Part shown: positions 1-7,643 of the stretch, piece by piece
How positions within the stretch are numbered: position 1 is the first letter of the stretch
Layout of the letters: the number at the start of each line of letters is the position of its first letter
NCBI GenBank assembly: GCA_964483395.1
Contig: CAZABT010000027.1
Location: forward strand, 1-26,736
Direction: 5' to 3'
Length of the DNA stretch: 26,736 nucleotides
Source of the DNA: JAAYYM01 sp964483395
GTDB taxonomy: Bacteria > Bacillota > Clostridia > Lachnospirales > Lachnospiraceae
Position numbers and translations under genes: made by a program
The notes under the pieces: generated by a model
What the model was told of the DNA's origin: nothing
The model's input: the letters and a program-made list of their open reading frames with translations, nothing else
The model's database searches: none

Positions 1-10
1 TTACTGCCAT
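1..10 (-). CDS. First codons of a gene running off the left edge
   Basis: On the minus strand an AGGAGG ribosome binding site sits 8 bases before an ATG, and only the codons for Met-Ala-Val remain before the window ends. A plausible promoter lies about 75 bases upstream. The product cannot be identified from three codons. It is the next gene after hisJ on the same strand, but with its own promoter it is probably a separate transcription unit. Confidence 0.5.
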
Positions 11-85
11 TTGAAATTCCTCCTAGGTTTTATTATTTTAATCTTAAGCACACCAAATAAGTGCACTAATTTTATCAGCACGTCT

Positions 86-114
86 ATTTTACCTAATATA
101 TAGATAAATTACAA
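86..114 (-). promoter_or_regulatory. Sigma-A-type promoter for the gene at the left edge
   Basis: Reading the minus strand, TTGTAA (114-109) is followed after 17 bases by TAAAAT (91-86). It points toward the truncated gene at the left edge, leaving a leader of about 70 bases. The surrounding 11-204 region holds no other gene that I can see. Confidence 0.45.
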
Positions 115-204
115 GTGCAAATTTCACGAAACATAGATTTTCTTTGTATTTTCTCTTGTGCAAAGTAGATATATTCCTCTCTGCGCATACATTTAGCCAC
201 GAAA

Positions 205-1020
205 TCAAAGTTTTATAAACTCAGCTTCTCTATTTTGAAATATTGTGTAATACCGAAAACCACAGTCCTGCAATATGGCAGCCGCCCTTTCAAATTCATA
301 AGCGATATATTGCGGCATATGTGCATCGGAGCCAACGGTAATAACTTCACCGCCCAGCTCACGATACCTTCTGAGGACAGCTTCAGTCGGATTTGGATGA
401 CCGAGTCCATATTTGAAGCCTCCGGTATTCAGTTCAATGCCCTTGTCCGCATCAATCAATGCCCACAGAATGGCATCAATCACATCTGCATAAGCCTCAT
501 AAGTATAGAATTGATTTTTATGCGGCCCGTAACGCACAGTATAGTCAAGATGCCCATACACATCGTAACCGTCATAAGCCTTGATATTTTCCAAAATACT
601 CTCAAAATATTCCCTATAGGCAGTCCGTTCTTCCCTGCCTTCATAAAACTCCGGCAGAAACGGATCCCTCCGATGGCAGAGATGTGACGAGCCAATGATA
701 AAATCAAACGGATACTCTTTAATATAGTTTCTGTATGCTTCTGCTACATGCGGCTGCAGTCCGAGTTCCACGCCGAACAACACCTGTATCCTGTCCTGAT
801 AGCATTCTTTCAGTTCCATACATTTTGGAAAATAGGCCGCCGTATCCACTTCAAAATCCGGATCTTCCTCCGTACGCCGCAAAAAATCCCTGTCCATATG
901 TTCTGTAAAGCACATATTTTTCAGGCCCATTTTGATACCCTGCTCAATCATCTCCGCCATGGGTGTATCACTGTCGCTGGAAAACGATGTATGTAAATGA
1001 AAATCACCTGTTATACCCAT
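205..1020 (-). CDS. hisJ: Histidinol-phosphatase, PHP family
   Basis: Predicted PHP-family phosphoesterase that removes phosphate from L-histidinol phosphate in histidine biosynthesis, acting in the cytoplasm with metal ions. The 271-residue product, close to the usual HisJ length, shows the PHP metal-ligand motifs in order: HLH at residues 8-10, FTEHMD near 38, GVELG near 82, SSH near 110, GHLDY near 155 and GSDAH near 230. The open frame extends 21 codons further upstream, but the chosen ATG has a GAGAGGT ribosome binding site and lies 4 bases after the mnmA stop, so this start is preferred. It is the last gene of the nifS-iscU-mnmA run and is presumably cotranscribed. No other his genes are present, so a different PHP phosphoesterase substrate remains possible. 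Confidence 0.85.
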   Translation of the reverse strand: MGITGDFHLHTSFSSDSDTPMAEMIEQGIKMGLKNMCFTEHMDRDFLRRTEEDPDFEVDTAAYFPKCMELKECYQDRIQVLFGVELGLQPHVAEAYRNYIKEYPFDFIIGSSHLCHRRDPFLPEFYEGREERTAYREYFESILENIKAYDGYDVYGHLDYTVRYGPHKNQFYTYEAYADVIDAILWALIDADKGIELNTGGFKYGLGHPNPTEAVLRRYRELGGEVITVGSDAHMPQYIAYEFERAAAILQDCGFRYYTIFQNREAEFIKL

Positions 1021-1024
1021 TGTA

Positions 1025-2107
1025 TTACCTCTCTGCCATGATTGTTCCGCCGCCGTAAATAAAGTCATTTTCATAAAAAACAACAGCCTGTCCCGGTGTT
1101 ACAGCCCGAACCGGCTCTCTGAATACAACACGTACCCTGTCTGCACCTTCTCTGTGCAGTGTACACGCTGCCCCCTTGTGGCTGTATCTGATTTTTGCAA
1201 GGACTTCTTTTCCATCCTCAAGCTCCGGTACCGCCATCGCATTGAGACGATTGCATACAAGTTCTTCGGTAAATACATCCTCATGCTCTCCAATGACGAC
1301 TTCATTCGTCTCCGGCCTGATTTCCTGCACAAAAACCGGATGTCCCATGGCAAGGTTCAGTCCCTTTCGCTGACCGATTGTATAATGAATCACACCTTTA
1401 TGCCGTCCGATAACGGTTCCGTCACTCAGGACATAATTTCCTTCTCCCGGCACTCTGTCCGGTACCGTCTCGCTGATAAAGCGTCCATAGTCATTGTCCG
1501 GTACAAAGCATATATCCTGGCTGTCCGGCTTATGTGCTACGCACAGTCCGATCTTTTCCGCAATTGCTCTGATTTCATCCTTTGTATACTCTCCGACCGG
1601 CATCAGCGTATGCGAGAGCTGTTCCTGTGTCAGATTGTAAAGAGCATAGGTCTGATCCTTCGCGGAGGAAGCCATTTTCAGGCTATACCTTCCATTCGGA
1701 AGCATGCTCACCTGTGCATAATGTCCCGTTGCAATATAATCCGCGCCAATCTCCAGGCTGCGCTTCAGCAAAGATTCCCACTTCACATATCGGTTACAGG
1801 CAATACACGGATTTGGTGTCTGTCCGTTCAGATATGCTTCTACGAAGTAATCTATTACGCAGGTCTTGAACTCCTGCTTGAAATTCATGACATAATGAGG
1901 AATATCCAGCATCTGTGCAACACGGCGCGCATCCTCTACCGCCGTCAAGCCGCAGCAGCCACCATTTTCCTCCTGAACCGTTTCCGGCTCCTCTTGCCAG
2001 ATTTGCATTGTGGCACCAATGACCTCATAGCCCTGTTGTTTCAGCAAGTATGCCGCCACGGAGGAATCCACACCTCCGGACATACCGACCACTACTTTCT
2101 TCCCCAT
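1025..2107 (-). CDS. mnmA: tRNA-specific 2-thiouridylase MnmA
   Basis: Adenylates and thiolates the C2 position of wobble uridine 34 in tRNA-Lys, -Glu and -Gln, using sulfur relayed from a cysteine desulfurase. The 360-residue length is normal. The N-terminal PP-loop is GMSGGVDSS (residues 8-16). The catalytic cysteine motif reads NPCIACN, with C104 at the nucleophile position and an extra C101 where the E. coli protein has Asp99; the second catalytic cysteine is C200 in DSQDICF. Together C101, C104 and C200 could ligate an Fe-S cluster, as proposed for relatives with this motif. The start has the ribosome binding site AAGGAGAGAAG. The gene follows nifS and iscU, its likely sulfur and Fe-S suppliers. 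Confidence 0.95.
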   Translation of the reverse strand: MGKKVVVGMSGGVDSSVAAYLLKQQGYEVIGATMQIWQEEPETVQEENGGCCGLTAVEDARRVAQMLDIPHYVMNFKQEFKTCVIDYFVEAYLNGQTPNPCIACNRYVKWESLLKRSLEIGADYIATGHYAQVSMLPNGRYSLKMASSAKDQTYALYNLTQEQLSHTLMPVGEYTKDEIRAIAEKIGLCVAHKPDSQDICFVPDNDYGRFISETVPDRVPGEGNYVLSDGTVIGRHKGVIHYTIGQRKGLNLAMGHPVFVQEIRPETNEVVIGEHEDVFTEELVCNRLNAMAVPELEDGKEVLAKIRYSHKGAACTLHREGADRVRVVFREPVRAVTPGQAVVFYENDFIYGGGTIMAER

Positions 2108-2170
2108 CTTCTCTCCTTCGTGCTATGAACAATCATAATCATTCCTACTTACGGTTTTTCTCGGGCAATT

Positions 2171-2611
2171 CTAATATTGCTCGCCTTCCTCTTCTCCCTC
2201 ATGGATATCACTCTTGGGCTTCTGCAGGCCATCAATCTTGATGTCATGCTTTTCTGCATAATCCCACAAAGCCGCATGTATTGCTTCCTCTGCAAGCAGT
2301 GAGCAATGAACCTTGACCGGCGGCAGACCGTCAAGTGCTTCCATAACCGCCTGATTGGTAACCTGCATGGCTTCCTGAACAGACTTTCCCTTGATCAGTT
2401 CGGTTGCCATTGAGCTGGTCGCCACTGCTGCCCCACAGCCAAATGTCTTGAATTTGCAATCCCGTATGATCTGATTTTCATCAATATCCAGATAGATACG
2501 CATGATGTCGCCACACTTTGCATTACCCACTGTTCCGACACCACTCGCATCTTCTATTTCCCCTACATTTCTCGGATTTGAGAAATGATCCATTACCTTT
2601 TCTGAGTACAT
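2171..2611 (-). CDS. iscU: Fe-S cluster scaffold IscU/NifU N-terminal type
   Basis: Scaffold protein on which [2Fe-2S] or [4Fe-4S] clusters are assembled with sulfur from the desulfurase encoded just upstream. The 146-residue protein carries the three conserved cluster-ligand cysteines: C33 in NAKCGD, C59 in FKTFGCGAA and C103 in VHCSLLAEEA. The NifU C-terminal thioredoxin-like domain is absent, and the protein ends in a short acidic tail. The upstream in-frame ATG 12 codons earlier is rejected because a textbook AGGAGG lies 8 bases before this ATG. It sits 51 bases downstream of nifS and about 63 bases upstream of mnmA in the same operon. Confidence 0.93.
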   Translation of the reverse strand: MYSEKVMDHFSNPRNVGEIEDASGVGTVGNAKCGDIMRIYLDIDENQIIRDCKFKTFGCGAAVATSSMATELIKGKSVQEAMQVTNQAVMEALDGLPPVKVHCSLLAEEAIHAALWDYAEKHDIKIDGLQKPKSDIHEGEEEGEQY

Positions 2612-2662
2612 TTTTGCTTCCTCCTGTTTACGCATATGACATGTCAATATACGTGCTGTATT

Positions 2663-3844
2663 TCAGGCTTTCAACATATTTTTCTTCATGAAATCTTCAT
2701 ACAGCGGTGACATATTTCTCAGCTTCTCAACAATTGCCTTGACCTTATCTACAACAATGTCCATTTCTTCTCTCGTATTTTCCTCGCTCAGCGTCAGTCG
2801 CAAAGAGCCATGTGCGATCTCATGCCTGAGCCCGATTGCAAGCAATACATGTGAAGGGTCAAGTGAGCCCGATGTGCAGGCAGAACCGCTGGAGCCACAG
2901 ATTCCCTCCATATCCAGCATAATCAACAGAGACTCCCCTTCAATAAATTCAAAGCTAAAATTCGCGTTATTCGGAAGCCGATTGGCTCTGTCTCCGTTCA
3001 ATCTCGTATACGGAACCTCTGTTAAAATTCGTCCAATCAAATAATTCCGTAAAGCAATTTCCTGCTTCGTCTTTTCCTCCATAATACGCAGTGCACGTTC
3101 CACCGCCTTGCCCATACCTACGATTCCCGGCACATTTTCCGTTCCTGCACGTCTGCTTCTCTCCTGTGCGCCTCCGTGTATGAAGGAACGTATTTTGATT
3201 CCCTTGCGGATATAACAGAATCCGACACCTTTGGGACCATTCAGCTTATGCCCGCTGGCACTCAGCATATCAATCTGATATTCATCCACATGAATGGGCA
3301 GCTGTCCAAATGCCTGTACCGCATCTGTGTGAAACAGAACTCCATGTGCTTTTGCAATTGCACCGATTTCACGAATCGGCTGAATCGTGCCGATTTCATT
3401 GTTTGCAAACATCACCGAAATCAAAATCGTATCTTCACGAATGGCTTTTTCCAGTTCCTCCAGAATGATCACACCATTCTCATCAACATTGATGTAGGTG
3501 ATTTCATACCCGCGCTTCTCAAGATAATCGCATGTGTGCAAAATGGCATGGTGCTCTATCTTTGATGTGATGATATGCTTTCCCTTGTCCGCATAAGCCT
3601 CTGCCGTTGCGACCAATGCCCAGTTATCTGCTTCCGAGCCTCCGGCCGTAAAATATATTTCATTTGTATCTGCTCCAAGCGCCTGTGCGATTGTCTCCCG
3701 GCTCTCTGTGATGGCTTTCTTGCTGTGTGCCGCCAAATCATATACGCTGCTCGGGTTTCCGTACAGTTCAGTAAAATAAGGAAGCATAGCCTCCACGACT
3801 TCCGGTGCGGTCCTTGTCGTAGCCGCATTATCTAAATAAATCAT
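2663..3844 (-). CDS. nifS: Cysteine desulfurase, NifS/IscS class
   Basis: PLP enzyme that converts cysteine to alanine and passes persulfide sulfur to IscU and MnmA. The 393-residue chain shows D174 in HTDAVQ (pyridine ring contact), PLP-binding K200 in SGHKLNGPKG and the mobile catalytic C323 in SSGSACTSGS, the long-loop signature of group I desulfurases. A TTG two codons upstream opens the frame, but the AGGAG site is 6 bases before the ATG at 3844 and touches the TTG, so the ATG is chosen. It is the first gene of nifS-iscU-mnmA-hisJ. Many Clostridia place an Rrf2-family iscR gene in front; here none is present and only a promoter with a palindrome is seen. Confidence 0.95.
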   Translation of the reverse strand: MIYLDNAATTRTAPEVVEAMLPYFTELYGNPSSVYDLAAHSKKAITESRETIAQALGADTNEIYFTAGGSEADNWALVATAEAYADKGKHIITSKIEHHAILHTCDYLEKRGYEITYINVDENGVIILEELEKAIREDTILISVMFANNEIGTIQPIREIGAIAKAHGVLFHTDAVQAFGQLPIHVDEYQIDMLSASGHKLNGPKGVGFCYIRKGIKIRSFIHGGAQERSRRAGTENVPGIVGMGKAVERALRIMEEKTKQEIALRNYLIGRILTEVPYTRLNGDRANRLPNNANFSFEFIEGESLLIMLDMEGICGSSGSACTSGSLDPSHVLLAIGLRHEIAHGSLRLTLSEENTREEMDIVVDKVKAIVEKLRNMSPLYEDFMKKNMLKA

Positions 3845-3882
3845 ATTCAACTCCTATCTATGCATTCCAAGGGCCCTGTTTT

Positions 3883-3907
3883 AATTCCTAGTAAACCCCT
3901 AAGAATT
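3883..3907. promoter_or_regulatory. 25-bp imperfect palindrome, candidate operator of the nifS operon
   Basis: The arms AATTCCTAG and CTAAGAATT are 9 bases long with one mismatch, separated by 7 bases. It lies roughly at +6 to +30 relative to the start predicted from the adjacent promoter, a position suited to a repressor. The binding protein is unknown; an Rrf2/IscR-type or cysteine-responsive regulator is a guess from the operon's function. Confidence 0.4.
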
Positions 3908-3918
3908 CATCCATTAGC

Positions 3919-3947
3919 ATAATAGCATTACAATTTTGTTCTGTCAA
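3919..3947 (-). promoter_or_regulatory. Near-consensus sigma-A promoter of nifS-iscU-mnmA-hisJ
   Basis: On the minus strand a perfect TTGACA (3947-3942) is followed after exactly 17 bases by TATTAT (3924-3919). Transcription would start near 3912, giving a leader of about 68 bases to the nifS ATG. Confidence 0.8.
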
Positions 3948-3996
3948 CACACCTGCGTGAATATACTGAAACAACACCTGAAAGGCGCGTTTCTTC

Positions 3997-5322
3997 ATGA
4001 ATTCTAAGCATCCCATCGTAAAAGGCACAATCATGCTGACCTCTGCCGGCTTTCTCAGCCGTATCATAGGTTTCTTCTATAGAATATTCCTGTCGCATAC
4101 AATCGGTGCAGAGGGAATCGGAATCTATCAACTGATTTTTCCTGTCTCAGCCGTCTGCTATGCCCTGACCTGTGCCGGCATTCAAACTGCTGTATCCAAG
4201 GTCATTGCTGAAATCAATGAACGGCGCACCGGGGCTTCTGTAAAGGACTATCTGCTTGCCGGTTTCCTGCTGTCGTCCACACTTTCGATTTTCTGTGCTC
4301 TTGCCCTCTTTGGGAATGCTGACCGCATTGCTGTGCATCTCATTCACGAGGCTCGCTGTACACCGCTGCTGCAGATCCTTGCATGCTCCATTCCGCTGGA
4401 AGCCATGCACAGTCTGTGCAACGGATATTTTTTCGGGCAGAAGAAAACCCGTGTACCGGCCCTGTCTCAGCTTGTAGAACAGACTGTGCGTGTTCTCTCG
4501 GTGTATTTTGTCTATGTCATATACTTTCAGGATATCGGCACAATTCCGCTCCGAACCGTTGTTCTCGGAACCGTAGTCGGAGAAACTGCCGCCATGATAT
4601 ACTCCCTCATCTGTGCATATTTATGCATTAGAAAAACTTCCGGTGCTGCTTCGGCTACAGACATCCGAAACCTTTTTCCCTGTATGAAACGTGTCACGCG
4701 CCTTGCTGCTCCACTGAGTTCAAGCCGTATTATTCTGAATCTGCTGACTGCCGCAGAAGCTATCTATATTCCGAACCGCCTGCTGCAATTTGGCTACAAT
4801 TCTTCTGATGCACTCAGTACATTTGGCATTTTGACCGGTATGGCACTCCCTGTCATCCTGTTTCCTGCGGCAATTGTTAATTCCGCCTCTGTCATCCTGC
4901 TTCCGATGGTATCAGAATCTGACAGCCGCGGCAAAGATGCCGATGTGGCTGCAACCGTTAAAAAGTGTATCTGTACCTGCCTCGCACTTGGCTTCTTCAG
5001 CACCATCGGATTTCTGATATGCGGCAACCTGATTGGGCGTATTCTGTTTCAGAGCAGTCTTGCCGGTGATTTCATTATGACGCTTGCTTTTATATGTCCT
5101 TTTCTCTACATGACAACCACCCTGAACAGCGTCATGCACGGACTCGGACGCACCACTGCCAGCTTCGTATACAGTCTGATTGGCATCACCATCCGCATCC
5201 TGTTCGTCCTGTATGCCATCCCGCACTTTGGCATCCGCGGCTACCTGTACGGCCTTCTCGTCAGTCAGATTCTGACCACCTGCCTATGCACCTGGAATCT
5301 CCGCCGCTACTGGCAACTATAG
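3997..5322 (+). CDS. SpoVB-like polysaccharide/lipid flippase (MOP superfamily)
   Basis: Polytopic membrane protein of the MurJ/SpoVB/oligosaccharidyl-lipid flippase group, predicted to move lipid-linked cell-wall or polysaccharide precursors across the membrane. The N-terminus (KGTIMLTSAGFLSRIIGFFY, residues 9-28) is the typical SpoVB opening, followed by about a dozen hydrophobic segments. At 441 residues it is shorter than Bacillus SpoVB (about 520), consistent with fewer helices or shorter loops. The ATG has only a weak AAAGGCG site. It is divergent from nifS with about 150 bases between. The last codons and the TAG stop form part of a 19-bp tandem repeat. A sporulation role is inferred from the family only. 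Confidence 0.85.
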   Translation: MNSKHPIVKGTIMLTSAGFLSRIIGFFYRIFLSHTIGAEGIGIYQLIFPVSAVCYALTCAGIQTAVSKVIAEINERRTGASVKDYLLAGFLLSSTLSIFCALALFGNADRIAVHLIHEARCTPLLQILACSIPLEAMHSLCNGYFFGQKKTRVPALSQLVEQTVRVLSVYFVYVIYFQDIGTIPLRTVVLGTVVGETAAMIYSLICAYLCIRKTSGAASATDIRNLFPCMKRVTRLAAPLSSSRIILNLLTAAEAIYIPNRLLQFGYNSSDALSTFGILTGMALPVILFPAAIVNSASVILLPMVSESDSRGKDADVAATVKKCICTCLALGFFSTIGFLICGNLIGRILFQSSLAGDFIMTLAFICPFLYMTTTLNSVMHGLGRTTASFVYSLIGITIRILFVLYAIPHFGIRGYLYGLLVSQILTTCLCTWNLRRYWQL

Positions 5323-5391
5323 ATGTGACTGGCAACCGTAGGTATGGCTGGCAACTATAAATGTGGCTGGCAACCGTAGGTATGGCTGGCA
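5311..5391. repeat. 19-bp tandem repeat overlapping the spoVB stop codon
   Basis: Four consecutive 19-base units begin with TGGCAAC, at 5311, 5330, 5349 and 5368, with a partial fifth TGGCA at 5387. Units alternate in type: 1 and 3 read TGGCAACTATA, 2 and 4 read TGGCAACCGTAGG. The array is therefore two 38-base doublets differing at 2 positions. The first unit supplies the final Trp, Gln and Leu codons and the stop of the flippase gene. Confidence 0.85.
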
Positions 5392-5429
5392 TAATGCTCG
5401 GGGCACTGAAAACTCTAACTATTCCTACT

Positions 5430-5680
5430 GGGATGTATTTTCTCCTTTTGTAATTTTATTATCCCATTCTTGTAATTATTTTTCTAAAATAATGCTTCAA
5501 TTTTATGAAATGGGACGTATGTGAAATAAAATCTTGCATTACATCCCGTTTTATTTCAAAAACGGGATGTAAATTCATTCTTTTCTTCATGTGCATCCAT
5601 TTATTCCGAATTTTGGCATAAATTTTTCACTTTTCAAGCATTTTGGGGATGTAAACAGTCTTTTTTTTAATATACATCCC
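5430..5680. repeat. Cluster of four inverted GGGATGTA...TACATCCC modules
   Basis: This gene-free AT-rich stretch carries GGGATGTA-like motifs on the plus strand at 5430, 5512 (GGGACGTA), 5564 and 5646. Each is followed about 20 bases later by its inverted partner: 5461 (ATCCCA, degenerate), 5540 (TACATCCC), 5592 (TGCATCCA, degenerate) and 5673 (TACATCCC). Module starts are 82, 52 and 82 bases apart and modules are 34-37 bases long. No coding potential is visible. Structured RNA, protein-binding array or decayed short repeat element are all possible. Confidence 0.6.
5539..5572. repeat. Perfect 14-bp inverted repeat inside the module cluster
   Basis: TTACATCCCGTTTT (5539-5552) and AAAACGGGATGTAA (5559-5572) are exact inverted copies with a 6-base loop. 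It joins the end of module 2 to the start of module 3. No run of T follows closely on either strand, so it does not look like a standard intrinsic terminator, though it could slow transcription leaving spoVB. Confidence 0.75.
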
Positions 5681-5688
5681 ATTGTTGT

Positions 5689-5719
5689 AAAAAAAGAGAA
5701 ATCCAAAGATTTCCCCTCT
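5689..5719 (-). terminator. Intrinsic terminator of the xerD operon
   Basis: On the minus strand AGAGGGGAAATC, a TTTG loop and GATTTCTCTTTT form a 12-pair stem including G-U pairs, running into seven consecutive T. It ends the aspC-nudF-spoIIM-xerD transcript, with the 16-bp repeat array lying between the xerD stop and the hairpin. Confidence 0.75.
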
Positions 5720-5722
5720 GTT

Positions 5723-5842
5723 CAATGCTTATTAGTTTCAACGCTTACTAATTTCAATGCTTATTAGTTTCAATGCTTACTAATCTCAATGCTTACTAAT
5801 CTCAATGCTTACTAATCTCAATGCTTACTAATTTCAATGCTT
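5723..5842. repeat. 16-bp tandem repeat in the 3' region of xerD
   Basis: Seven uninterrupted 16-base units (consensus CAATGCTTACTAATCT) start at 5723, 5739, 5755, 5771, 5787, 5803 and 5819, with a partial eighth at 5835. Three central copies are identical; the outer ones vary at a few positions (CAACGCTT, TTATTAGTTT, TAATTT). There are no spacers, so it is a simple tandem array. It would be transcribed as the 3' tail of xerD. Confidence 0.9.
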
Positions 5843-5892
5843 TTAAATTCATAATAGTCATAAAGTCAGCAGGTGTTCTGTTGAGCAGCACT

Positions 5893-6777
5893 TTATCCAC
5901 GTGGATGTGCTTTGGCATATACTTCACGGATTCGATTGTGGTTCATGCTGGCGTATATCTGGGTTGTGGAAATATCTGAATGCCCCAGCATTTCCTGTAC
6001 AGAGCGAAGATCTGCTCCATTCTCCACAAGATGTGCTGCAAAAGAATGTCTGAGTGTATGCGGTGTAATATCCGACTCAATGCCTGCTTTCTTGGCATAA
6101 TACTTAATCAGCTTCCAAAAGCCCTGACGACTCATCTGCTGTCCTGAACAATTTGTAAATAACACATGTGAATTGTTGTCTGAAATCATCGCTTCCCTGC
6201 CCTGATTCAAATAATGTATCAATGCGTGCTTCGCTTCTGAACCAAACGGAATGATTCGTTCCTTATTGGCATCCTTGCAGACAATATAGCCCATCTGCAG
6301 ATTGATATCATCAACACAAATACTGATCAGCTCTGATACTCTGATTCCTGTCGCATACAACAGCTCCAGCATTGCCTTGTCACGCAATTCTTTCGGTGCG
6401 TCACCTTTGGGCTGTTCCAGTAGACGAACTACTTCCTCCGGCGTCAATACCTCCGGCACACGTTTTTCGATCTTAGGGGATTTTAATGCTTCCGAGGGGT
6501 CTGACTTGATTGTACCCTCTTTAAAGGAATAGTGAAAAAAAGCCTTAATGGCTGCAATATTTCTGGATATGGTTGCTGCTGCAAAACCGTTCTTTTCTAA
6601 ATATAATATAAACGAATTTAAATTTGTTGCCGTAATCTGATCAACACTTTCAACGCCTTGTTCTTCCATGTATTTACGGAATTTTGTCAAATCCCTCTTA
6701 TAAGACATCTCAGTGTTATTAGAAGTCTTCTTCACATTATGTAAATAAGTTATGAATCCCAATATCTCTTGTTCCAT
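5893..6777 (-). CDS. xerD: Tyrosine recombinase XerD
   Basis: Site-specific recombinase that, with XerC, resolves chromosome dimers at dif. The 294-residue length is standard. The SAM-like DNA-binding domain covers about residues 1-100 and the catalytic domain 110-294, with R146 (GIRVSEL), a probable K173, H240 and R243 in HTLRHSF, H266 in LGHS and nucleophile Y275 in IYASM. The chosen ATG has GGGAAGG 11 bases upstream; an ATG ten codons earlier has a poorly spaced site. The order aspC-nudF-spoIIM-xerD resembles the nudF-spoIIM-xerD neighbourhood of other Firmicutes, so it is treated as the housekeeping recombinase, not a mobile-element integrase. Confidence 0.92.
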   Translation of the reverse strand: MEQEILGFITYLHNVKKTSNNTEMSYKRDLTKFRKYMEEQGVESVDQITATNLNSFILYLEKNGFAAATISRNIAAIKAFFHYSFKEGTIKSDPSEALKSPKIEKRVPEVLTPEEVVRLLEQPKGDAPKELRDKAMLELLYATGIRVSELISICVDDINLQMGYIVCKDANKERIIPFGSEAKHALIHYLNQGREAMISDNNSHVLFTNCSGQQMSRQGFWKLIKYYAKKAGIESDITPHTLRHSFAAHLVENGADLRSVQEMLGHSDISTTQIYASMNHNRIREVYAKAHPRG

Positions 6778-6972
6778 GCTGTAAAAAACCTTCCCTTGTA
6801 TAGTCATCCTGCCTGTCCCAACGCACTTACAAATTACATTATAAGCAGATTTTCCAAGAAAAGCAAACGGTATTTTCCCTTATTTTTTGGGCATTTCAGC
6901 CATTTTTGTCATGAAGTACAACATGTCGTCCGAAGTCATTTTTTGTATCACAACATCTTGTAATATCAGCAT

Positions 6973-7578
6973 CTAAAATAATTTTAATATTTTTTTCAGG
7001 AGGAATGGATTTACATAACTTTCACACACGGCTCCGATTATGCAAACCAGAGCAAGCACTACAAAAAGTGCGAAATAAATACCAACCAGCTTCTTGCGTC
7101 CCCCGCACATATACCCGCCTTTTCCATAGAGTCGTGCAGATACTCCTGCACTCATCAACAGCAGCAGAAACAATGCCGGAATATAAAGCAGATACTGCGG
7201 CAGCACCCCCACAATGCACAATAAGACTCCCTTTGCACCAAAACGCATGGTTGCTACAGAAAGCAATGCTCCTGTGGCAAATCCATACCATGACACATAC
7301 CAGTATCCTGCCACACGTCCGAACATGGTTAGCCCAAACATCCAAATGTAGCACATTGGAAGAATCCGTGTCCTGAGACAATACCAGAAGAGTTCCCCGC
7401 TTCGTATCTCTGACCCTCGATATTTCTGCAGAAGATATTCACTCAGCAGATTGATTTGATCCATATACCCACGTCCCAGCAGATTGGCAAATAGCACACC
7501 AATACAGACACCGCCGAAAAAGAAAAAGAGCCATTTCCTCTGCAAGGATGGCTCTTTGATTGCACGAAACAGATTCAT
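6973..7578 (-). CDS. spoIIM: Stage II sporulation protein M
   Basis: Membrane protein of the SpoIID-SpoIIM-SpoIIP complex that drives peptidoglycan remodelling during forespore engulfment. The 201-residue protein has about five hydrophobic segments (near residues 15-35, 73-92, 97-110, 117-142 and 165-185) and ends with the family-typical ESYVNPFLLKK near the C-terminus. Its ribosome binding site is weak (AGGCAG, spaced far from the ATG). It lies between nudF and xerD on the same strand, a conserved arrangement, and supports a sporulating host. The 165 bases between it and xerD contain only a 30-codon reading frame starting directly at the stop codon, without a ribosome binding site. Confidence 0.9.
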   Translation of the reverse strand: MNLFRAIKEPSLQRKWLFFFFGGVCIGVLFANLLGRGYMDQINLLSEYLLQKYRGSEIRSGELFWYCLRTRILPMCYIWMFGLTMFGRVAGYWYVSWYGFATGALLSVATMRFGAKGVLLCIVGVLPQYLLYIPALFLLLLMSAGVSARLYGKGGYMCGGRKKLVGIYFALFVVLALVCIIGAVCESYVNPFLLKKILKLF

Positions 7579-7643
7579 TGCTTATACTGCCTGACCATTT
7601 CCTTAGTACCAGTATATGCAGACTGATTCCGAACATGTCTTGA

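Noticed and set aside
3959..3967. Sporulation sigma-E -10 element (GAATATACT) before the SpoVB-like gene
   Set aside because: No matching -35 element lies at the required distance; the resemblance is too weak.
5723..5842. CRISPR array
   Set aside because: The 16-base units abut one another without spacers and no cas genes are present.
5311..6777. Integrative element with att repeats next to a tyrosine recombinase
   Set aside because: The recombinase has all features and the neighbourhood (nudF, spoIIM) of housekeeping XerD; there is no cargo, no tRNA target and no flanking duplication.
6880..6972. 30-codon minus-strand frame starting directly after the spoIIM stop (TAGATG)
   Set aside because: No ribosome binding site and no recognisable features; many internal Met codons suggest a chance frame. 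Conservation in relatives could revive it.
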